A DNA stretch of 5,887 nucleotides, taken from contig JAKBCD010000146.1 in NCBI GenBank assembly GCA_021808205.1, positions 1 through 5,887 on the forward strand, read 5' to 3'. The DNA comes from Pseudomonadota bacterium. Lineage in GTDB: Bacteria > Pseudomonadota > Alphaproteobacteria > Acetobacterales > Acetobacteraceae. The position numbers and the translations under genes are program-made. Position 1 is the first letter of the stretch, and every line of letters starts with the position of its first letter. A model generated the notes under the pieces. The model made no database searches, was not told where the DNA came from, and saw nothing but the letters and a program-made list of their open reading frames with translations. Positions 1 to 4,930 of the stretch are shown here, piece after piece.

Positions 1-793
1 TCTCGGCGCGCTTCAGCGCCTCGATTGAGGAGGAGGTGGACATTTTCTCCAGACCCTCATCCACCTTGGCGCGTTTGCGCAACCCGGCTGTGTCCACCAC
101 GCGGTAAAGTTTGCCGTCCGGGCCTTCAAAATCGGCGGAAACGGCATCGCGCGTCAGGCCGGGCTCGGGGCCGGTGATCATGCGCTGCTCACCCAGCAGG
201 TAATTCAGAAGGGTGGATTTGCCCGCGTTCGGGCGGCCAACGATGGCCAGGTGCAGCGGCTTGTTCTCGCTGTCCTCGTCCTCGGGCGCGGCTTCCGGCA
301 GGCGTTCGGCAATCTCGGTCATGAGGTCGTAAACGCCCTCATTATGCTCGGCGGAAATCGCCACCGGCTCGCCAAAGCCCAGCTCATAAGCCTCCATGGC
401 GTTGGCGATGCCGCCGCGCCCCTCGGCCTTGTTCGCCACAACCAGAACTGGGCGGTTCTTCCGGCGCAGCCAGGTACCAAAATGCCGGTCCTCTGGAAGC
501 AGCCCGGCTTTCGCATCGAAGATGAACAGCACCAAATCCGCCTGGTCCACCGCTGTGGAGGTGGAGGCGCGCATACGCCCGGGCAGGGTCTCCGGTGGGG
601 CTTCCTCCAGCCCGGCGGTGTCCACCACCAGCACGTTGCGGCCATCCATCTCGCACACCGCTTCCTTGCGGTCGCGCGTTACCCCCGGCGTGTCAGCCAC
701 CAGTGCCAGGCGGCTGCCCACAAGCCGGTTGAACAAGGTGGATTTACCGACATTCGGCCGGCCGGCGATGACGATGCGGGGCAGTTCAGCCAT
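1..793 (-). CDS. der: Ribosome-assembly GTPase Der (EngA), C-terminal part missing
   Basis: Der is a cytoplasmic GTPase with two tandem G domains and a C-terminal KH-like domain that helps mature the 50S ribosomal subunit. I translated 264 residues from the ATG at 793-791; the frame is open to the left edge, so roughly 40% of a usual 440-490 residue protein is missing, including the end of G domain 2 and all of the KH-like domain. G domain 1 shows the P-loop GRPNVGKST (11-19), the switch threonine in GVTRD (37-41), DTAG (58-61) and NKAE (121-124), an E variant of NKxD. An acidic linker (about 168-177, EDEDSE) leads to G domain 2 with GRPNAGKST (187-195), GLTRD and DTAG (234-237). Its start lies inside the end of bamB (8-base overlap) and has no good Shine-Dalgarno sequence, which suggests translation coupled to bamB. 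Two P-loops in one chain make the identification very secure. Confidence 0.96.
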   Translation of the reverse strand, partial: MAELPRIVIAGRPNVGKSTLFNRLVGSRLALVADTPGVTRDRKEAVCEMDGRNVLVVDTAGLEEAPPETLPGRMRASTSTAVDQADLVLFIFDAKAGLLPEDRHFGTWLRRKNRPVLVVANKAEGRGGIANAMEAYELGFGEPVAISAEHNEGVYDLMTEIAERLPEAAPEDEDSENKPLHLAIVGRPNAGKSTLLNYLLGEQRMITGPEPGLTRDAVSADFEGPDGKLYRVVDTAGLRKRAKVDEGLEKMSTSSSIEALKRAE

Positions 794-2108
794 AGGCCGT
801 CAGGCGCGCGTTGCGCGTGAGCTGCAGCAACATTCCATCAACCGCGATAGGCGGTATATCTGCTGGCGCGCCCAGTTTCACCGTTTGTGTCATTTGGCCG
901 GTTGTGGCGTCCACCAATGCGGCTTCGCCATGGTCGTTCACGCAGATGAGTGTGTTGTTGACCAAGGCCGGGCCAGACCAGACAATGGGGCCAGTGTGCT
1001 TCTTCATGTTCTTAAAGGCGGGCAGCGCCGTGGCCCAGCTCACCAGCCCGTCGTCGGCATGAACGGCAGAAAGTCTGGCGTTGGAATCAAGCAGGAACAG
1101 GAACCCGCCGGCGGCGGCCGGCGGCTGGCTGCCAGCAGCCTGGTGGGTCCATACCTGGGCGCCGGAATGCAGATCCACCGCCATGAAGCTGCCACCGATG
1201 TTGATGGCATAAACCACGCCGCCGGCGATTACCGGGGCGGCTACAACGTCTGAAAAATCCAGCGAGCTGGCTTGGCCAAACCCTGTGGCCAGGCTTTGCT
1301 CCCACACCGGCGTGCCGGAATTGGCGTCTATGGCGGCGAGCAGCCCGGTGGAGAACCCGGCGGTGATAATGCCATCCGCAAAGGCGGGGGCCCCTGTTAT
1401 GCTGGCGGCGGTCATGGGCGGGGTGCCCACCGCGCCTGAGAATCGCCAGCCAGGTGTGCCGGATTGCTCATCGAAGGTCAGCAGCAGATCATTCTGGGTG
1501 ACCACGGCCACCAGCCCGCCCGCCACCAGCGGGGCAGAGCGTGCCGGAAAATCCAGAGGCTGGCGCCATAGTATCTTGCCGCTGCCTGCATCCAGCGCCA
1601 GCGCCTCGCCATAGCCGGTGCTGGCGTAGATTTTGCCGGAGTCGAAGACGATGCCGCCGCCGATGTTCTGAGAGCTGTTATGCTTGGGCCTGGTGTTGGT
1701 GCGCCAAAGCTCGGAGCCATCGGAAAGAGACAGGGCGCGAACATGCGCATCTGCATCCATGGTGAACACATGCCCGCCGGCAACCAGCGGACTCGCAACC
1801 AAAGGCTGGCGATACCCGCCGGATGCACCGATATCCGCGTGCCAGAGGGGCTTGAAGGTGAGAGGCCCGGCAGCGTTGCCTGGCGCGTGGGCGGCGTTGG
1901 CCAGGGGCTGCGCCCAGGTGTTCAGCGGCTTTGCGGCGGGCACGGTAACGGCGGGCGCGTTGGATGCCACAGCCATGCCTGACTGGTCCGGCAGAACCGG
2001 GATTTGCGTGCCGATAATGGGAGGCTTCTTGCTGGAGGACGAGCAAGAAGCCAGCAGGCCGAGAAGGCCGACAGTCGCGGTGCGGCGGCGAATCATGGGC
2101 AGTGTCAT
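786..2108 (-). CDS. bamB: BamB-like outer-membrane lipoprotein with PQQ-type beta-propeller repeats
   Basis: This is a 440-residue secreted lipoprotein, probably the BamB subunit of the BAM machine that inserts beta-barrel proteins into the outer membrane. A basic N-terminus (RRR, 7-9), a hydrophobic stretch and the lipobox LASC (19-22) predict lipidation at Cys22; Ser at +2 predicts outer-membrane sorting rather than inner-membrane retention. A Pro/Ala-rich linker follows to about residue 85. At least six or seven propeller blades are visible, each ending in a pattern like A-[LI]-[SD]-xx-[SD]-G-xx-x-W: W135, W181, W221, W269, W320, W358 and a degenerate one near 395-405. The C-terminal strand (RLTAYG) probably closes an eight-bladed ring. 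The start at 2108 forms an ATGA overlap with the upstream gene's stop; ATG at 2096 (MIRRR) is an alternative that keeps the signal peptide. PQQ-dependent dehydrogenases share the fold but are longer and have catalytic residues not seen here. Position before der supports BamB. Confidence 0.87.
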   Translation of the reverse strand: MTLPMIRRRTATVGLLGLLASCSSSSKKPPIIGTQIPVLPDQSGMAVASNAPAVTVPAAKPLNTWAQPLANAAHAPGNAAGPLTFKPLWHADIGASGGYRQPLVASPLVAGGHVFTMDADAHVRALSLSDGSELWRTNTRPKHNSSQNIGGGIVFDSGKIYASTGYGEALALDAGSGKILWRQPLDFPARSAPLVAGGLVAVVTQNDLLLTFDEQSGTPGWRFSGAVGTPPMTAASITGAPAFADGIITAGFSTGLLAAIDANSGTPVWEQSLATGFGQASSLDFSDVVAAPVIAGGVVYAINIGGSFMAVDLHSGAQVWTHQAAGSQPPAAAGGFLFLLDSNARLSAVHADDGLVSWATALPAFKNMKKHTGPIVWSGPALVNNTLICVNDHGEAALVDATTGQMTQTVKLGAPADIPPIAVDGMLLQLTRNARLTAYG

Positions 2109-2770
2109 CCGTTCAGCTTGGCGAGCATGGCCTGGGCGCGGTTCTGCGCGCCTTGCGGGGCGGTGGGGTCGTCCTGCACCTGGGCGAAGAGAGATTTGGC
2201 CATCGCAACGTTGCCCTCGTTCAAATAAACCATTGCCTGCATTTCCCGCGCCAGACCATGATACGGGTTTTTCTCCTGCACGATCGGCTGCAGCCGGGCG
2301 AGGATGTCGGCATCGTTGTCGATGCCGATTTCGTGCTGGGCGAACAACAGGTTGGCGGCGTCGCGCATCAGGTTGGGTGCGGCTTCGTCAGCGCCCACGC
2401 GGCTCCACAGCAATGCGGCCTTGGGCAGGTCTCCGGCATTCGCGTAGAGCGAGGCGGCCCGCAGCCGGGCCATAGTTTTATAAATTTCCGGCGCGGATTT
2501 GGAAAAATCCACCAGTTGCTGGGCGATGGTATCGGCCGTCTCCGGGCTCACCGGTCCATCCGGCTGGTCCACAGGCTTGGTAAGGGCAAGATATTGCACC
2601 GCGGCTTTGTCGGCCAGCCGGGCCTTGCGGGCCTGCCAGAATTGCTGCCCGGCCACGCCAGCCAGCACCAGCACGGCCGCCAGCAGCAGCAGCCCGCCAT
2701 AGCGCTTGGCGAGTTTCACCGCCCGGTCATGGCGCAGATCCTCTGAAACTTCGTCAAAAATATCTACCAC
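2105..2770 (-). CDS. YfgM-like single-pass membrane protein with TPR-like periplasmic domain
   Basis: The 221-residue protein has a short charged N-terminus (1-24, with HDRAVKLAKRY just before the membrane), one hydrophobic helix (about 25-45) and an Ala/Leu-rich helical remainder that looks like degenerate tetratricopeptide repeats, for example 105-125 (ARLRAASLYANAGDLPKAAL) and 174-195 (AREMQAMVYLNEGNVAMAKS). The positive-inside rule places the C-terminal domain in the periplasm. In E. coli the comparable YfgM is an ancillary subunit of the SecYEG translocon that contacts periplasmic chaperones such as PpiD; the same role here is inferred from architecture and from its place just before bamB. 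The start is GTG (2770-2768), supported by AGAGGA at 2785-2780 with 9-base spacing. The stop overlaps the bamB start as ATGA, and gltX ends 30 bases upstream, so all are probably cotranscribed. Confidence 0.85.
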   Translation of the reverse strand: MVDIFDEVSEDLRHDRAVKLAKRYGGLLLLAAVLVLAGVAGQQFWQARKARLADKAAVQYLALTKPVDQPDGPVSPETADTIAQQLVDFSKSAPEIYKTMARLRAASLYANAGDLPKAALLWSRVGADEAAPNLMRDAANLLFAQHEIGIDNDADILARLQPIVQEKNPYHGLAREMQAMVYLNEGNVAMAKSLFAQVQDDPTAPQGAQNRAQAMLAKLNG

Positions 2771-2779
2771 GCAGCTTTT

Positions 2780-2785
2780 TCCTCT
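2780..2785 (-). promoter_or_regulatory. Ribosome binding site deciding the GTG start of the YfgM-like gene
   Basis: Read on the minus strand, AGAGGA lies 9 bases before the GTG at 2770. It supports this non-ATG start, because no other start lies close by and the membrane segment begins only about 24 residues later. It sits wholly in the 30-base gap after gltX. Confidence 0.7.
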
Positions 2786-2800
2786 TTGCCGGGTTTGTCT

Positions 2801-4150
2801 TTAGCCGGGGTGGGTGCTGGCGGCAACGCAGGCCGTCAGCCGCTGTGCTGCGCGCTCTCGCCCCATCAGCGCCAGCAGGGGCGCCATTTCTGGCCCGTGT
2901 TCCTCGCCTGTAAGAGCCAGGCGCAGCGGCTGGTACAGCGCCTTGCCCTTGGCCCCGGTGGCGGCGGAAATGGCCGCGGCCCAGGCTTTCCAGCTCTCCG
3001 GTGTCATCTCTGCCGGTATAGCGGCTTGTGCGGCCAGCACCACCGGCAATGCCTCGGGCGGCAACGCCGGGGTAACAATGTCGCCTTGCACCACCGCCCA
3101 CCAGCGGCGCGTTTCGGTCAGCATGTCCAGATTGCCGCGTACCGTCTCCCAGAATTCCGGGGTGGCGCCGCCGGGCAGGCGACCCTGCACGGTCTCAAAC
3201 GGCAGGTGGTGCAGCAGTTTGCGGTTCAGCCCCAGCAGCTGTGCGGCGTCAAACCGCGGCGGCGAGCGGGAGAAATCATTCAGCGAGAACTGCGCGATCA
3301 GCTCCGCCATCGGCAACGGGGCGGTGTCCTTGCTGGTGCCAAGCCGTGCCAGATAGGCGGCGAGGGCGGTGGGCTCGATCCCATCCTTGCGGAGCGATTT
3401 CAGCGAGATGGAGCCAATGCGCTTGGAGAGTTTTTCGCCATCCCCGCCGGAGATGAGCGGCAGATGCGCGAAGCGGGGAACCCCCGCGCGGGTAACGGCC
3501 CGGAACAGATCAATCTGCACGGCAGTGTTGGAGACATGATCCTCACCGCGGACGATATGGGTGATGCTCATATCCGCATCATCCACCACTGAGGTGAAGG
3601 TATAAAGCGGCGTGCCGTCGGCGCGGATCAGCACCGGGTCTGAGACGGTGGTGAGCTTGATATTGCGCGGCCCCAGCACGAGGTCGTTCCATGACACCGC
3701 CTCGCCGGAAAGCTTGAACCGCCAATAGGGCTTTTTACCATTGGCCTCGGCGGTGGCGCGCTGCTCGGGCGTCATGTTCAGCGCCGCGCGGTCATAAACC
3801 GGAGGAAGCTTACGCTTGATAAGCGCCGCGCGTTTGGCAGCCAGTTCGTCCTCGTTCTCGAAGCAGGGGTAGAGCCGACCGGAGGCTTTCAATGCCTCGG
3901 CAACTTCCGCATAGCGGGCGAAGCGGTCAGACTGCCTGGCCTGTTCGTCCCATTCAATGCCCAGCCAGCGCAGATCATCGTAAATGCCCTGCTCATATTC
4001 CGGGCGGCCGCGCTCGGTATCGGTATCGTCCAGCCGCAGCAATAATGTTCCGCCCTCATGCCGGGCAAACAGGAAATTCACCAAGGCGGCGCGGGCGTTG
4101 CCAACATGCAGATAGCCCGTGGGGCTGGGGGCGAAGCGGAGTTTGACCAT
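2801..4150 (-). CDS. gltX: Glutamate--tRNA ligase (GluRS)
   Basis: This class I aminoacyl-tRNA synthetase (449 residues) charges tRNA with glutamate in the cytoplasm. The catalytic signatures are FAPSPTGYLHVGN (6-18, the HIGH motif as HVGN) and GEKLSKR (238-244, the KMSKS motif). Between them are the GluRS signatures DDTD (41-44), LYTFTSVVDD (182-191) and HIVRGEDHVSNT (198-209). The helical C-terminal half (about 270-449) is the anticodon-binding region. Only one cysteine (C96) remains where zinc-containing GluRS enzymes carry a CxC pair plus further ligands, so this enzyme probably lacks that zinc. The text after KLSKR (IGSISLKSLRKDGIEP) resembles the shorter of the two GluRS types many alphaproteobacteria have; a second gltX elsewhere is likely, and one copy may charge tRNA-Gln for GatCAB. 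The start at 4150 is fixed by an in-frame TAA four codons upstream. No Shine-Dalgarno sequence precedes it. It heads the gltX to der cluster. Confidence 0.96.
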   Translation of the reverse strand: MVKLRFAPSPTGYLHVGNARAALVNFLFARHEGGTLLLRLDDTDTERGRPEYEQGIYDDLRWLGIEWDEQARQSDRFARYAEVAEALKASGRLYPCFENEDELAAKRAALIKRKLPPVYDRAALNMTPEQRATAEANGKKPYWRFKLSGEAVSWNDLVLGPRNIKLTTVSDPVLIRADGTPLYTFTSVVDDADMSITHIVRGEDHVSNTAVQIDLFRAVTRAGVPRFAHLPLISGGDGEKLSKRIGSISLKSLRKDGIEPTALAAYLARLGTSKDTAPLPMAELIAQFSLNDFSRSPPRFDAAQLLGLNRKLLHHLPFETVQGRLPGGATPEFWETVRGNLDMLTETRRWWAVVQGDIVTPALPPEALPVVLAAQAAIPAEMTPESWKAWAAAISAATGAKGKALYQPLRLALTGEEHGPEMAPLLALMGRERAAQRLTACVAASTHPG

Positions 4151-4226
4151 TGCCGGGGGTTAGCCGGTTTTGCTGCCTGGGGGAAGGCGGCGGGAGAGAG
4201 GGGCATTTTTTTCTTTTGCGGCCCTC

Positions 4227-4243
4227 TTGCGCGTACGGCGCAA
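4227..4243. repeat. Inverted repeat TTGCGC-GTACG-GCGCAA in the divergent control region
   Basis: Perfect 6-base arms (4227-4232 and 4238-4243) flank a 5-base centre. The repeat covers the tRNA -35 box and the expected start region of minus-strand transcription toward gltX. It has no T-run on either side in the right position for a terminator. It could be a protein-binding site or a small hairpin at the 5' end of the gltX leader; a six-base arm in GC-rich DNA may also be chance. Confidence 0.4.
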
Positions 4244-4248
4244 CCGGG

Positions 4249-4254
4249 ATTATA
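4249..4254 (-). promoter_or_regulatory. Candidate -10 box (TATAAT) of a gltX operon promoter
   Basis: The minus strand reads an exact TATAAT here, about 95 bases before the gltX ATG. Transcription would begin near 4242 and give a leader of about 90 bases. With a 17-base spacer the -35 position (4277-4272) reads CCGTAC, which is a poor match and reaches the first bases of the tRNA gene. The box is exact but the promoter as a whole is uncertain, since the same bases also serve the tRNA promoter in the other direction. Confidence 0.4.
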
Positions 4255-4275
4255 CGCCCCACCACCAAACGGTAC

Positions 4276-4351
4276 GGGGCTATAGCTCAATTGGTAGAGC
4301 GTCTGCATGGCATGCAGAAGGTCAGCGGTTCGATTCCGCTTAGCTCCACCA
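4276..4351 (+). tRNA. tRNA-Ala, anticodon GGC
   Basis: This 76-base gene folds into a full cloverleaf. The acceptor stem GGGGCTA (4276-4282) pairs with TAGCTCC (4341-4347) and includes G3-U70, the main alanine identity element. The D arm is GCTC / GAGC around a loop with GG. The anticodon stem TCTGC / GCAGA encloses ATGGCAT, giving anticodon GGC at 4309-4311, which reads GCC (and GCU by wobble); the A32-U38 pair in that loop is typical of tRNA-Ala(GGC). The T arm AGCGG / CCGCT holds TTCGATT. The discriminator is A (4348), and the CCA end is encoded (4349-4351). It is the only plus-strand gene here and is transcribed away from gltX and toward the Ohr gene. No integrase or duplicated 3' end suggests that it was used as an attachment site. 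Confidence 0.97.
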
Positions 4352-4366
4352 TTTCCCATAGATTAT

Positions 4367-4397
4367 GCCGCGTTAGTACCACACCCTGCCACGCGGC
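4367..4397. repeat. Inverted repeat, outer stem-loop downstream of tRNA-Ala
   Basis: GCCGCG (4367-4372) and CGCGGC (4392-4397) can pair around a 19-base loop. It begins 15 bases after the tRNA CCA end and directly abuts a stronger stem at 4398. It may help stop tRNA transcription or protect a 3' end, but the loop is long and the stem short. Confidence 0.35.
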
Positions 4398-4425
4398 GAT
4401 GCCGTGAAGCGGTCTCCACGGCATC
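4398..4425. terminator. Stem-loop between converging tRNA-Ala and Ohr genes, possible bidirectional terminator
   Basis: GATGCCGTG (4398-4406) and CACGGCATC (4417-4425) form a perfect 9-base-pair stem with a 10-base loop. It lies 10 bases beyond the Ohr stop codon and 46 bases beyond the tRNA 3' end, where converging transcripts would have to end. Neither strand has a T-run directly after the stem, so it is not a canonical intrinsic terminator; it could act with Rho or as a 3' stabilising hairpin. The structure is clearly seen; the function is inferred from position. Confidence 0.5.
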
Positions 4426-4435
4426 ACCTTAAAAA

Positions 4436-4867
4436 TTAGGCAACGCTCAGTTTAACGTCCACACTCTTTTGAATCGCATTGGAGTAGGGGCACACGATAT
4501 GCGCCTTCTGCACCAGCTCCTCCAGCTTGGCTTTTTCTATACCCTCAGCAGTGATGGTGAGGGCAGCGGTTATGCCAAAGCCGCCGCCGTCTTCGCGCGG
4601 GCCAATGCCGATTGCGGCCGCCACGGTGGCATCGTCTGGCAGGCGCAGTTTTTCCTTGCCAGCCACCATTTTCAGCGCGCCCAGGAAACAGGCCGAATAG
4701 CCAACTGCAAAAAGCTGCTCTGGGTTGGTGCCTGGCCCGTCTTCGCCGCCGAGGCCGGCAGGCACGCTGAGCGTGACTTCCAGCCTTTTGTCGTTCGAGG
4801 CACCTTTGCCGGCGCGCCCGCCCATGGCCGAGCCGTGGCCCGTGTATAGAATTTCCGTGACGCTCAT
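4436..4867 (-). CDS. ohr: Organic hydroperoxide resistance protein, Ohr subfamily of OsmC/Ohr
   Basis: Ohr is a small cytoplasmic thiol peroxidase, active as a dimer, that reduces organic and fatty-acid hydroperoxides with electrons from lipoylated proteins. The 143-residue protein has the family's usual length and all key residues: Arg18, Glu50, the peroxidatic Cys60 in LFAVGYSACFLGAL (52-65) and the resolving Cys126 in AHIVCPYSNAI (122-132). GHGSAMGGRAGK near the N-terminus is also typical and favours Ohr over OsmC. I chose the ATG at 4867 because GAGGAG (4880-4875) lies 7 bases before it; an upstream in-frame ATG at 4906 would add 13 residues unlike the family and lacks that signal. Ohr genes are often controlled by a nearby MarR-type repressor OhrR, but none is in the window and I see no clear operator in the 63 bases upstream. 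It may be read through from the aminotransferase or from its own weak promoter. Confidence 0.95.
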   Translation of the reverse strand: MSVTEILYTGHGSAMGGRAGKGASNDKRLEVTLSVPAGLGGEDGPGTNPEQLFAVGYSACFLGALKMVAGKEKLRLPDDATVAAAIGIGPREDGGGFGITAALTITAEGIEKAKLEELVQKAHIVCPYSNAIQKSVDVKLSVA

Positions 4868-4874
4868 AATTTGT

Positions 4875-4880
4875 CTCCTC
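4875..4880 (-). promoter_or_regulatory. Strong ribosome binding site of ohr
   Basis: The minus strand reads AAGAGGAGA around these positions, with the GAGGAG core 7 bases before the ATG at 4867. This is the best Shine-Dalgarno sequence I found before any gene in the window, and it decides the start against the upstream ATG at 4906. Confidence 0.8.
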
Positions 4881-4930
4881 TTCGAGTGCGGGCAGGATGT
4901 GCGCAAGGCCGCTCCAAAGCAAGGGGGCGC

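Larger units (their letters stand above)
4227..4255 (+). promoter_or_regulatory. Probable promoter of the tRNA-Ala gene
   Basis: A -35 box TTGCGC (4227-4232) and a -10 box TTATAC (4250-4255) are separated by 17 bases. Initiation would fall near 4262, about 14 bases before the mature tRNA begins, a normal short 5' leader. Both boxes match the sigma-70 type consensus moderately, and the spacing is ideal. The -35 box is also the left arm of an inverted repeat. Confidence 0.55.

Noticed and set aside
396..1253. Long plus-strand open frame of 285 codons
   Set aside because: It lies antisense to der and bamB, its product is rich in Arg, Ser and Ala without any recognisable domain, and it is explained by the GC-rich codon use of the real minus-strand genes.
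786..2108. PQQ-dependent dehydrogenase, since the repeats are PQQ-type
   Set aside because: The protein is a 440-residue lipoprotein, shorter than such enzymes, lacks a visible cytochrome or catalytic segment, and sits between yfgM-like and der genes, as BamB does.
1684..2475. Plus-strand open frame of 263 codons
   Set aside because: It is antisense to bamB and the YfgM-like gene, and the Arg/Gly/Pro-rich product is typical of a shadow frame.
2676..2696. CAG/GCC-type triplet run near 2680, resembling a short microsatellite
   Set aside because: It encodes the Leu/Ala-rich membrane helix of the YfgM-like protein and reflects codon choice there.
2786..3592. Plus-strand open frame of 268 codons opposite gltX
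   Set aside because: The minus strand encodes an unmistakable GluRS through this whole stretch, and the plus-strand product shows no motif.
4276..4351. tRNA-Ala as an attachment site for an integrated element
   Set aside because: There is no integrase gene, no repeated tRNA 3' end and no foreign-looking DNA beside it; both neighbours are normal chromosomal genes.
4868..4906. Longer ohr start at the ATG at 4906
   Set aside because: The extra 13 residues (MRTSCPHSKRRQI) are unlike Ohr N-termini, and the strong ribosome binding site points to the ATG at 4867.
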